From Pseudomonadota bacterium (GTDB taxonomy: Bacteria > Pseudomonadota > Gammaproteobacteria > Steroidobacterales > Steroidobacteraceae), in contig JAJZZR010000488.1 in the NCBI GenBank assembly GCA_021797465.1, positions 1 to 35,816 of the forward strand: a stretch of 35,816 nucleotides of DNA, given 5' to 3'. Under the pieces are notes generated by a model. The model was not told the DNA's origin. It did not search any database and worked only from the letters and a program-made list of their open reading frames with translations. This document shows positions 23,350-30,882 of this stretch, in pieces (positions within the stretch are counted from its first letter, which is position 1; the number at the start of each line of letters is the position of its first letter). The translations under genes and the position numbers were made by a program.

Positions 23350-23505
23350 TGTCAAAATGCACGCATCGCGCGGGGCCTCACGCAGAAAGAAGCCGGCGCG
23401 GCGTGCATGTCTGCTCTTCGCTCCTGGCATGACTGGGAGCATGGCAAGCGGCGCATGCACCCAGCCATCTGGTAGGTATTTCTCCATGCCACGGCGTCGC
23501 AGGCG
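23350..23505 (+). pseudogene. HTH regulator remnant, paralogue 4
   Basis: In frame from about 23350 the DNA encodes NARIARGLTQKEAGAACMSA, then LRSWHDWEHGKRRMHPAIW and a TAG. It matches paralogue 2 (IRNARKAAGLTQ to MHPAIWLVFQSAA). The reading continues after the stop as VFLHAT, so the stop replaces the Leu codon of IWLVF. The N-terminal domain is missing. It is a truncated, nonsense-mutated copy, probably left by duplication or deletion at the edge of the module cluster. Confidence 0.7.
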
Positions 23506-23511
23506 GGCGTG

Positions 23512-24630
23512 CTACCGAAGCAGTGATTTCGCAGTCGGCGTGGAGGGTGCGGCGGTACGTCTCTGCCGGCCGGCGCGCTCCGTCGATCGTAGCCCCGGCC
23601 TCAGGCTGGCTCGGTACTGGATCGCGCTGTACACCCCGATAGCGAAGATCATCGCGATGCCCCCGACGATCATCGCGGCACCGTTTTGCCGATAGCCGCT
23701 CATGTGGTCGGCGATGACCACCGTGACCGCCGTTCCGATGCTCATGAACATCAGCGCGTTGACCGGGGTAATCACCCGCGCGCTGCGGTTCCAGAGGATC
23801 AGCGGCACGACTCCGGTGAGAAGCCCGAGGTAGAGGTATGCAGGGTACCCGGCCAGGACCGCCTCGATGTGCGGGGCCGGGAGCACGTGCGCGCCGATCG
23901 CAATCGCATCGATCGCGGCGAAGGCCGCAGTGCCGAGGAGAAAGGTGATCGCTGAAAACTTCAGCGCCGACCAGGCTCTGAATTTCCGAAATAAAACGGT
24001 GTACCACATCCAGCAGGCGGTACCGGCAAGGACGAGCGCGCCGGCCGGCAGACTCTGCAGCGAGAACAGACCGGAGATGCCCCCGCCTGAGATCATGATC
24101 GCAAGCCCCGCATAGGCGGCGACGACGAGCGCGAGCTCGAGGACACCGGGAATACTCGCGGTCTGAATGAGTCCGGCGAGCTCCCAGAGCACCATCAACG
24201 CCATCGCGTACACGGCGGTGAGCTTGGCGGCATTCGACCCTGTGCCCGCCAGGTGCTCCCCGACGAAGGTGAGGATGCCAAAACCGACGACGCCGATGAC
24301 GCCCGCTCCGGCGGCGAGCCAGAACTCTCGCCGGGTGATCCTGAAGGCCCGCGCGCCCTCGAGCGCGAGCAGCCCGGCGGATGCGACGATCGCAATGATG
24401 GCGTTGCGGATGACGCCTATGGTGACAGGATCGACAGTTCTCATCGCTCTTCCGTAGACAGGATATACCGTGCCCCACAGCGCGACTGCTGTGAGGCAAC
24501 TCACGATGGCGATGAGGTATCGCCAGGGTCGCCTCTTGCTGCGCTCTGGAATGCTCTGAGGCCCATTCACAGGTCCGAGCTGCGTCGGGCGTGCCGCACG
24601 AGACGGGACATAGGCGCTGCCGTCGGCCAT
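23512..24630 (-). CDS. EamA/DMT-superfamily transporter
   Basis: About 372 aa from ATG 24630 (MADGSAYVPS); an ATG at 24669 would add 13 residues inside the upstream gene. About ten hydrophobic segments are visible, for example YLIAIVSCLTAVALWGTVYP (first), FWLAAGAGVIGVVGFGILTF and the last, AAMIVGGIAMIFAIGVYSAI, in two repeats of five as in EamA exporters. It is the last gene of the minus-strand pterin-like operon. It may move the pathway product or precursor across the inner membrane, an inference from context. Confidence 0.85.
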   Translation of the reverse strand: MADGSAYVPSRAARPTQLGPVNGPQSIPERSKRRPWRYLIAIVSCLTAVALWGTVYPVYGRAMRTVDPVTIGVIRNAIIAIVASAGLLALEGARAFRITRREFWLAAGAGVIGVVGFGILTFVGEHLAGTGSNAAKLTAVYAMALMVLWELAGLIQTASIPGVLELALVVAAYAGLAIMISGGGISGLFSLQSLPAGALVLAGTACWMWYTVLFRKFRAWSALKFSAITFLLGTAAFAAIDAIAIGAHVLPAPHIEAVLAGYPAYLYLGLLTGVVPLILWNRSARVITPVNALMFMSIGTAVTVVIADHMSGYRQNGAAMIVGGIAMIFAIGVYSAIQYRASLRPGLRSTERAGRQRRTAAPSTPTAKSLLR

Positions 24631-24643
24631 CGCGCTCGCAGCC

Positions 24644-25402
24644 TCAGAGATGCTCGCCGAATGCCGCATCGATCAGCGCTCCGTGCATCTGTGGGCTTTC
24701 GATCGCGAAGAGCACGACGCGGGCGATCTCCTCCGGCGTGGCGAGCCGGCCCTCGCTCATCAGGGGCCCGAACATCCGGTGTCGCTCCTCTCCATAGAGC
24801 CCGCTCAGCATGGGCGTCTCGGTCGGGCCCGGGCAGATGCTGAGGGAGTGGATGCCGGTGCCGTAGAGATCCTTGGCGGTGGCGCGCGCAAGCCCGAGGA
24901 GCGCGTGCTTGGCGGTGACGTAGCCGAGGCTGCCCGCGACGCCCCGATGCGAGAGCGTCGAACCGACGAAGAGGATCGAGGAGCCGCGCTGCATGCGCGG
25001 GATCACAATCTCGTTCAAGCGCGCCGGGATCAGCGTCGAGAGCTCGATGAGCGCGGACATCTCGGCGATGCGTGGCGCGTGCGCGGTGTCGTTGAACGAG
25101 AAGGCCGCGTTGTGCACGAGTGCAATGCGCCGCGCGAGGCGGGTGTGCCGCATCAGGGTGGTCTGGGTGAAGGCGAGGGCGTTCTGTCTCCAGTCGCACA
25201 CCAGATCAACCTGCACCGACTCGATCCGAGCGCGTTCCTCTGCCGAGAGCGGCACGCGCATCCCGGACCTCGAGAGGTTGAGCACGGCCCACCCCTCCTG
25301 CGCGGCCTGGCGCGCCACCGCCGCGCCGATCCCGGAACCGCCGCCGGTGACGATCAGCAGACCGACGCTGCCGTTTCCCCCCGTCGAGTCAGCGCTCGGC
25401 AT
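24644..25402 (-). CDS. short-chain dehydrogenase/reductase, possibly sepiapterin-reductase-like
   Basis: A 252-aa protein starting at ATG 25402, overlapping the upstream gene by 14 nt. TGGGSGIGAAVA is the NADP(H)-binding loop, VHNAAFS stands in place of NNAG, SILFVGSTLSHRG carries the catalytic Ser, and GYVTAKHAL the Tyr-x3-Lys. ICPGPTETPML follows as usual. The length fits the classical SDR family. Being directly coupled to a PTPS-like gene, it may reduce 6-pyruvoyl-tetrahydropterin or a related pteridine, as sepiapterin reductase does, but SDR substrates cannot be read from sequence. Confidence 0.87.
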   Translation of the reverse strand: MPSADSTGGNGSVGLLIVTGGGSGIGAAVARQAAQEGWAVLNLSRSGMRVPLSAEERARIESVQVDLVCDWRQNALAFTQTTLMRHTRLARRIALVHNAAFSFNDTAHAPRIAEMSALIELSTLIPARLNEIVIPRMQRGSSILFVGSTLSHRGVAGSLGYVTAKHALLGLARATAKDLYGTGIHSLSICPGPTETPMLSGLYGEERHRMFGPLMSEGRLATPEEIARVVLFAIESPQMHGALIDAAFGEHL

Positions 25403-25889
25403 CGGTCCGCTCCCATCTCGAAGTCGCGCCCTGGCCTGGCCCTGAACTGATGCGCACCGACACGGACCGGATAAGCGGGCGGAGCTCGCCCGGGAGTGAT
25501 TCGAGCAGCTCGCTCAGGAAGAGCATCGAGAGCTCCTCGATCGTCACGTTGGCGATGGGCAGCCGGTACACGTCGTGCGCCGGCAGGACCATCTCCTCGC
25601 CGGCGAAGCGGATGCGCACCTGCCTGCCGTCCTCGGCGATCTCGAGGTGCGGGCTCCTGCCCGCGAGCAGCACCTTCTCATCGAGCCGATCGCAGATCGC
25701 CTGCACGTATTTCTTCAGTACAGCGTAATCACAGGCAAGCCCGCGGTCCGGAATCGCCGTGGTGAATATCGCGCCGACCGTGAAGTTGTGCCCGTGCAGG
25801 TTCTCTCGCTCGGTGGCCGAGAAAATCGTGAAGTGCCCGGCGGAGAACTTCATCCGCTCTTTCGACAAATCGACTTCGACCAGGCGCAT
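25389..25889 (-). CDS. 6-pyruvoyl-tetrahydropterin synthase / QueD-family enzyme
   Basis: A 166-aa protein from ATG 25889, whose first base overlaps the stop of the upstream gene (TGATG). MKFSAGHFTIFSATERENLH followed by GHNFTV carries the three zinc-binding His (SAGH and HGH). The Cys normally found four residues before HGH is absent; Glu residues flank that place, as in Cys-less PTPS variants. Other T-fold landmarks are ACDYAVLKKYVQAICDRLDE, NVTIEELSMLF and VSVRISSGPGQGA with the substrate Glu replaced. Lacking queC/queE neighbours, a pterin product is as likely as a queuosine precursor. Confidence 0.85.
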   Translation of the reverse strand: MRLVEVDLSKERMKFSAGHFTIFSATERENLHGHNFTVGAIFTTAIPDRGLACDYAVLKKYVQAICDRLDEKVLLAGRSPHLEIAEDGRQVRIRFAGEEMVLPAHDVYRLPIANVTIEELSMLFLSELLESLPGELRPLIRSVSVRISSGPGQGATSRWERTDAER

Positions 25890-26503
25890 CAGGCGACCCA
25901 CCACTTGTTGTCCGGGTCGTTCTGATTGAGAAGTTCCCGAGCGAGGCGCTCGTGGTCCAGGGTCTCGTCGGGGCTTTCGGAAAACGGGGGGCGTACCTTC
26001 TTCAGCAGCGCGATGGGGACACGTTCTCCGAGCAGCTGCACCATCTGCGGCCTGTCGCTGAAGATCTGCAGCACCCCGTGGTAGCCGTTGCCATCGTGCG
26101 CGAAGGTGAGCTGCGCGGCGCCGGCCTCGAGTCCGTTCAGAAACGCTTCGGTACCGGCCCTGTAGAAGTAGTAGAGCGTCGAGTCCTTCAGCATCGCGAC
26201 GTCCGACGCCCAGGCTGCGACCTGCGTCCCATCGATGCGATGTGAGGTGCCGCGTACCCGGTAGCCGTCCGGGCCGTACTCGATCTTCAAGATCGAGATC
26301 GCCGTGGCGTTATTGCTCGGGGCCATCTTGCGCGGCGTATCACACCAGTACCCCTCGATGCTCTGATCGCGGGCCGGCGGGCGGGTTTCTGTGGCGCCAG
26401 GCGCTGGCCTGCCGGGGCCAGGCGCTCTGCCCCGACGGATAAAAACGACGGACACGAGGAGCGCTGAGGCGGCGATGACGATACCGAGGATGAGCGAGGA
26501 CAT
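25889..26503 (-). CDS. membrane-anchored protein of unknown function, 204 aa
   Basis: ATG 26503 is the first gene of the minus-strand operon. One N-terminal membrane segment (LILGIVIAASALLVSVVFI, about 4-22) is followed by a Pro/Arg-rich linker and a probably beta-rich domain with IEGYWCDTPRKM at its start (about 49-60), resembling small lipocalin-like or DUF domains by eye only. It ends in WWVA. The ribosome binding site AAGGAG lies rather far (about 22 nt) upstream. Function in the pterin-like operon is unknown. Confidence 0.65.
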   Translation of the reverse strand: MSSLILGIVIAASALLVSVVFIRRGRAPGPGRPAPGATETRPPARDQSIEGYWCDTPRKMAPSNNATAISILKIEYGPDGYRVRGTSHRIDGTQVAAWASDVAMLKDSTLYYFYRAGTEAFLNGLEAGAAQLTFAHDGNGYHGVLQIFSDRPQMVQLLGERVPIALLKKVRPPFSESPDETLDHERLARELLNQNDPDNKWWVA

Positions 26504-26532
26504 GGCTGGGTCTCTGTGTGGAGGACTCCTTG

Positions 26533-26540
26533 CCTATAGG
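26533..26540 (-). promoter_or_regulatory. possible promoter core of the minus-strand operon
   Basis: CCTATAGG, symmetric, contains the CTATAG core seen at the start of many units, here about 30 nt before the minus-strand start. The operator half is absent. Confidence 0.35.
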
Positions 26541-26607
26541 TAAACGGTCGCCGGTTTTTTGTTTTTATCCTGGCCGAGGTGGCCGCCCGGCACAGGGGTA
26601 GGGTATT

Positions 26608-26624
26608 TCCGACGAATCGTCGGA
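26608..26624. promoter_or_regulatory. perfect palindromic operator in leader of array 3
   Basis: TCCGACGAATCGTCGGA, identical to the site at 10981. It lies 122 nt before the first repeat of array 3 and 104 nt from the divergent minus-strand operon, so it could control either. On the minus strand it follows GGATAAA. The rest of 26541-26746 holds no gene and is the likely CRISPR leader. Confidence 0.7.
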
Positions 26625-26746
26625 TTTATCCCCTCGCCAGACGCGAGGAGCGGGGTTATCCTGAAGATGTGGTCGGCATGCTCGGGATGCGGCTGCCGGG
26701 CCATATGTTGAGGTAAATTGTGTGATATCAGCGGGTTAAAGGAAGG

Positions 26747-27324
26747 GTTTTCCCCACATGCGTGGGGACGGAAGGATGACCGGCGCAAGAGCCAGGCCGC
26801 CGTAGGACGTTTTCCCCACATGCGTGGGGACGGAAGGTGACGAAGGCCGTAGGTTACGTGACGCCCGAAGTTTTCCCCACATGCGTGGGGACGGAAGGAG
26901 GACGGATCGATGCATCTCTTTGAGACGTAGTTTTCCCCACATGCGTGGGGACGGAAGTTTGTAGATGATGTATGCCTGTACGCCGTACACGTTTTCCCCA
27001 CATACGTGGGGACGGAAGAGGCGCTACAAGCTCGCTGTCAGTGACGCCGCGGTTTTCCCCACATGCGTGGGGACGGAAGGTCATTGCGCTCAGTCGCGTC
27101 CTCGGCGGTGAAGTTTTCCCCACATGCGTGGGGACGGAAGTGATCAACGAGAATCTTCGCGCGACCCGCGCCACGTTTTCCCCACATGCGTGGGGACGGA
27201 AGGAGCATCAGCAGGCTGAGCGGCCCGGCTTCGGCGTTTTCCCCACATGCGTGGGGACGGAAGGATTTGGCGCTGGCGTCGAGCTGGCCTGATGCCGTTT
27301 TCCCCACATGCGTGGGGACGGAAG
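26747..27324 (+). CRISPR. CRISPR array 3 (28/29-nt repeat, 10 copies)
   Basis: Repeats start at 26747, 26809, 26870, 26930, 26991, 27052, 27113, 27175, 27236 and 27297, giving nine spacers of about 31-34 nt. The repeat begins GTTTTCCCCACATGCG and ends TGGGGACGGAAG; base 29 is usually G but T or A in copies 4, 5 and 7, so it may come from the protospacer side. Copy 5 has ATACG. It is the same repeat as array 2 and is about 20 kb away from the cas genes. All spacers differ. The regular spacing and conservation suggest an active, well-maintained array. Confidence 0.97.
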
Positions 27325-27371
27325 GTAAGACAATAATTGAGCGTAGGGTCTGACACACAGAAGGAGGAGAG

Positions 27372-28034
27372 TTGGACTGCTCAGTGACACATTACCCGGC
27401 CGGCCCGCGGGTGCTGGTGTGCGGTGGGTCAGATTACGCCGATCGTACGCAGGTGCTGTTTGAACTAGACAAGCTCAAGCCCTCGGCGGTCATCCACGAG
27501 ACGGCGCCAGCAGGCCATATCGGGGCCGCGGCGCTCGCGGAGGCGTGGTGCGGTGTCGAGGGGATTCCTAGCGACTCCAGCTACACGGTCGACGGGATCG
27601 ACATCGTGCTCGCTTTCCCTGGCGCGGATAAAAAAGCCACCGCTGAGCTCGCCGAGCAGCTTGCCGCTCCGATCAAGCACGTAGCCCCTTACACCCGCGT
27701 CGTGCACTGCAGGCGCCATCCCTACAATGTCTATGGCGGTCGGCCTGGCCCGTTCGGTAACCCCTTCAGCCACGAGCTGGGTACGTGCGCGCGATACCGG
27801 GTCGCGTCCCGCGACGAGGCGATCGAGAAGCACGCGGAATGGTTTCTCTCGAATCCCGATCTCATCGAGCGGATCAAGCGCGAGATGACCGGCAAAGTGA
27901 TCGGCTGCTGGTGCGCGCCCAAGCGTTGTCACTGCGACATCTACGCACGTGTGTGCAACGAGGCGGCGGGGTTGATCGACACGACGGGCACGCACCCGGC
28001 GCTTACGGTCCAGGAGTCGCTGTTTGAGCTCTAA
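27372..28034 (+). CDS. SLOG-like domain + DUF4326 fusion protein
   Basis: A 220-aa protein from TTG 27372, with AAGGAGGAG right before it. The N-terminal half (RVLVCGGSDYADRTQVLFEL) matches YspA/cpYpsA-type SLOG domains, which bind nucleotide ligands, but the usual GGARGAD loop reads ETAPAGHIGAA, so binding may be altered. The C-terminal half is DUF4326: VVHCRRHPYNVYGGRPGPFG followed by NPFS, then VIGCWCAPKRCHCDIYA with clustered Cys/His. SLOG proteins are often found beside defence effectors. It overlaps the nuclease gene that follows. Confidence 0.8.
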   Translation: MDCSVTHYPAGPRVLVCGGSDYADRTQVLFELDKLKPSAVIHETAPAGHIGAAALAEAWCGVEGIPSDSSYTVDGIDIVLAFPGADKKATAELAEQLAAPIKHVAPYTRVVHCRRHPYNVYGGRPGPFGNPFSHELGTCARYRVASRDEAIEKHAEWFLSNPDLIERIKREMTGKVIGCWCAPKRCHCDIYARVCNEAAGLIDTTGTHPALTVQESLFEL

Positions 28035-29172
28035 TGAGATCGAGATCGAAGAGACGCCCTGGGCTACGGGCGCTCCTCGGCACTCGCTTACCGTGAGCGT
28101 GCTTGCCGCGGCCGCCGAGCACACGGACTGCTCCTTCTCGAATCTCGCCCTTGCGGGACGGGTGAACCTCGAGCAGCTCTTCGGCGGCACGCGCTACGAG
28201 CCCGACACCGGCGCCGATCCCCTGGCGATCAAGCGCGGCCGGCTGTTCGAGGAGATCCTGAAGAGGGACGATTACGCCGAACTGCTGAATCTGCTGTACG
28301 AGCAGGATGCGGTTATGAGCGCGTTCGGCGCTGATGTGCGCATCGCGCGCCTACGGGATATCCCGGCGCCCGCCGGTCGCTCTGGGCTCGAAGTGCGCGC
28401 GGAGGCGACACGTCTGGAGCTTGGCAAGATCGCACGCAAGGCCTGGGATGCTCCGACTCTGATCGATGGGGCGGTAATTCGCGCGCGCATCGGTGGGGGC
28501 ATCGCTTACTTCGAGGCCGACGGGCTCGCCGCGGCTTCGAACGGCGCATTGCACATCATCGAGGCGAAGTCCTTTCCGCTGATCGACGGGCGATGCGATC
28601 CAGTGAAGCTCGGCGCCGCGTGCGCCCAGGCCGGACTCTATGCGGCGCTCGTGCGCGCGCAGCTGGTCGAGGACCACCTGCCCCCCGAGACGGTCTCGGA
28701 TACTGGGTTTATCGTCCTGCCGAAGAACACGCGCCTCGGACGGGCCGTCCTATTACGACAGAACCTCGGCTTTCACACCCGCCGTGCCGAGCGGCTGCTC
28801 TCGCTTGCGCATCTCGATGAGGCCGTGGTGAAGCGGATCGAGGGGCGCTCGTTCCCAGTCGCTGGCGTTGGCGCTACCGAGCGGATCGATACGCTTTCGC
28901 ACCTGATGGACCAGGCCGGCACGCACTATTGCCCTGAGTGTCTTGAGCACTGCGCCGCTGCAAAGCTGTGTCGTGAGCGTGCGTACAATGCTGGTCGCCT
29001 GGCGATTCTCGGCGATCGTGCGGCCCGAGAAGTGAGTGGCATCGAGACATTCGAGCGGGTGCTCGAGCTTACCGCCGGTGCCGATCCCCTCGATCACGAG
29101 CGGGAGAGTGCCCGCGAGCTGGTGCGGGCCCGTCGGCTCTATCGCAGAGTGCTCAAAGGAGCCGGGTCGTGA
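28024..29172 (+). CDS. Cas4/RecB-like PD-(D/E)XK nuclease
   Basis: A 382-aa protein from TTG 28024, with CAGGAG before it, overlapping the preceding stop by 11 nt. The nuclease core reads AYFEADGLAAASNGALHIIE followed by AKSF: an acidic pair near 164-166 and E180-A-K182. RGRLFEEIL (about 72-80) fits the upstream helix motif. Four cysteines at the C-terminal side, YCPECLEHCAAAKLC (303, 306, 310, 316), could hold an FeS cluster as in Cas4/AddB-type nucleases. It is probably a DNA exonuclease acting with the SF1 helicase encoded downstream. Confidence 0.75.
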   Translation: MSSNEIEIEETPWATGAPRHSLTVSVLAAAAEHTDCSFSNLALAGRVNLEQLFGGTRYEPDTGADPLAIKRGRLFEEILKRDDYAELLNLLYEQDAVMSAFGADVRIARLRDIPAPAGRSGLEVRAEATRLELGKIARKAWDAPTLIDGAVIRARIGGGIAYFEADGLAAASNGALHIIEAKSFPLIDGRCDPVKLGAACAQAGLYAALVRAQLVEDHLPPETVSDTGFIVLPKNTRLGRAVLLRQNLGFHTRRAERLLSLAHLDEAVVKRIEGRSFPVAGVGATERIDTLSHLMDQAGTHYCPECLEHCAAAKLCRERAYNAGRLAILGDRAAREVSGIETFERVLELTAGADPLDHERESARELVRARRLYRRVLKGAGS

Positions 29173-30578
29173 GCCTGCAGGCGTTGCTTTCGGCCGCGGC
29201 GTATAAAAAGGGGCAGGCTGTGCGCAGCGCCTGCGTTCGACACCGTGCGATCGGGAGCGATCCGCTCTTCCTCGTGTCCTGGCAGAACGGATTTGACCCA
29301 TTTGCCCCCGCCGCGATCGCGTTCGGACAGGCTCATGCGCCGCCGGAACTGTTTCTCATCAGCGGCTCGCGCGAGCTGGACATCGAGACTCGTGAGTTCG
29401 CCGCCGCGGCGCAGCGCTTCTGCGATTTATTCGAGTCCTACGGGGCCGCGAGCAGCGCGACCAACTACCAGGGGCGCAAGCTCGAGGTGCCGGTATGGTT
29501 GCCCCAGGTGGTTATCGCGAACAGCGCGACGCTGCGGCTACTCTGGCGTATCGGGCGGCGCCTAGCGGGCATGCAGCACCCGAGTGTCGATCTTGCCGCT
29601 CTGCTGCGCCGCTTTGCCGCGCACCTTCTTTGGCTCGCCCGCCATGCCGACCTGCCGGGGCAGCAGATCGTGCTCTCGTGCACCGAATTCCTGAATGCGC
29701 ACTATGTGAGCGCGATGAGTCCGCTCGAGCGCGAATCTCTCTTCGCACTCGATGCGTGGATCGCTCCGCCTGCGCGTATGCGGGGATTCGATGCGGCCGT
29801 TGCGGCCGAGCGATTCTCTGCCGGCCCCCAGCCGAAGCCGGAAGACGCGCAGACGGCGGCGCGGCTCTTCGCGGCGCTCGAGGGGGCGCGCAAGGCCGGT
29901 CCTGTTGAATCCGGTGGGGAGGCCGGTGCGATCAAGGAGTTGCGCGATTTTTATCTCGGGCTCACCGAGCCAGTCTGGATGCTGCTGCTCAAGACCGTGC
30001 GGCGCGAACGGGAGATCCCGCCCGCCGAGCATCTCACCCGCCGTATCGAGCGGGACCGGATCGCCTACGGACTGCACCTCGAAGGAATCGAGCGGGCGGT
30101 GGCCGATCCACGCGGGATCCGCTTTCTCGAGAACGCGCGCGCCGCGGCGCTCAGATGCGATGAGCTCGAGCGGTCTGCAGCACTCCTGGAAGTCGAAGAG
30201 GCGATCGACGACCCACTGAAGATGCTCCCGCGAGTGCTCAGCGGGGAGGCAATCGAAGGCGAGGTGCTCGCCTGCGCGGTGAGCAAGACGGAGGGGGCCA
30301 CAGTGGTGCTGCGCACCGAAGAACAATGCGGGATGCCCCCAGGGCTCGAGCTCTGGTGGAGCGGCGCGCCAGTCGGGCGAGGGTGGTCAATTGAGCATAT
30401 CGAGGCAAGCGGGACCGGCTCGAAGGTGACTCTCGTGCAGCCCTCCCGCAAAGATCCGGCGGGTTGCCCTGGCCTCGGCGCGCGAGCGGTATTCTCGCCG
30501 CTTCATCTCGATGATCACCTGTACCTCAAGCTTTCCTTGCCCGCCCACACGCCCTGGACCCACCGTCCGGCGGCTTGA
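29169..30578 (+). CDS. hypothetical protein of nuclease operon, 469 aa
   Basis: GTG 29169 overlaps the nuclease stop (GTGA), so the two are translationally coupled. The protein is soluble and mostly helical in the middle (residues about 130-370), with a probable beta domain at the C terminus (EGEVLACAVSKTEGATVVLR, GLELWWSGAPVGRGWSIEHI). No catalytic motif was recognised. The fixed coupling suggests a subunit or partner of the Cas4-like nuclease. Confidence 0.7.
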   Translation: MSLQALLSAAAYKKGQAVRSACVRHRAIGSDPLFLVSWQNGFDPFAPAAIAFGQAHAPPELFLISGSRELDIETREFAAAAQRFCDLFESYGAASSATNYQGRKLEVPVWLPQVVIANSATLRLLWRIGRRLAGMQHPSVDLAALLRRFAAHLLWLARHADLPGQQIVLSCTEFLNAHYVSAMSPLERESLFALDAWIAPPARMRGFDAAVAAERFSAGPQPKPEDAQTAARLFAALEGARKAGPVESGGEAGAIKELRDFYLGLTEPVWMLLLKTVRREREIPPAEHLTRRIERDRIAYGLHLEGIERAVADPRGIRFLENARAAALRCDELERSAALLEVEEAIDDPLKMLPRVLSGEAIEGEVLACAVSKTEGATVVLRTEEQCGMPPGLELWWSGAPVGRGWSIEHIEASGTGSKVTLVQPSRKDPAGCPGLGARAVFSPLHLDDHLYLKLSLPAHTPWTHRPAA

Positions 30579-30623
30579 AAAAAAAATATTTTCTCAGATT
30601 TTTCCCGCGCATTTTTCCTATAG

Positions 30624-30747
30624 AGGGGTAGGGCGTGATTCCACCACCCCCGGTGGCGCCTTGGGGCGGCAGCGCGGACCCTCCGCGCGCCGCGCCTGTA
30701 CTGCCCGGTTTGGGCTTCCGGCCGATGTAAGTCGGCCGGTTTTTTTT
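30624..30747 (+). ncRNA. candidate structured small RNA
   Basis: The 304-nt gap 30579-30882 has no credible gene. CCTATAG at 30617 resembles the promoter core used elsewhere, and a perfect terminator follows about 100 nt later: CCGGCCGA / TCGGCCGG, then eight T. The stretch between is very GC-rich and can fold locally (CCACC/GGTGG at 30641-30656, GCGCGG/CCGCGC at 30674-30690). Promoter, structure and terminator without a reading frame suggest a small RNA. It could instead be the leader of a lost gene. Confidence 0.35.
30718..30747 (+). terminator. intrinsic terminator
   Basis: Arms CCGGCCGA / TCGGCCGG with loop TGTAAG, followed by TTTTTTTT. Confidence 0.92.
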
Positions 30748-30847
30748 GGATAAACACCAAATTACTTCGAGTCATTCACAGTTTTGCTCGTTTTACTTCG
30801 ATACAACGGGGAATCCACCTTCCGCGCTCTTTGTCAATGGAGACGTG

Positions 30848-30876
30848 TTGACGTTTTATCCTGTCCAGGATAAAAT
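30848..30876 (+). promoter_or_regulatory. sigma-70 promoter with operator filling the spacer
   Basis: TTGACG, a 17-nt spacer, TAAAAT. A perfect inverted repeat TTTTATCCTG-TC-CAGGATAAAA (30854-30875) occupies the spacer and the -10. The gene just downstream encodes an HTH protein, so autorepression is likely. Confidence 0.85.
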
Positions 30877-30882
30877 ATAAAT

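Noticed and set aside
26534-27390. Several overlapping plus and minus ORFs across array 3
   Set aside because: They are made of translated 28-nt repeats and spacers, with no ribosome binding sites.
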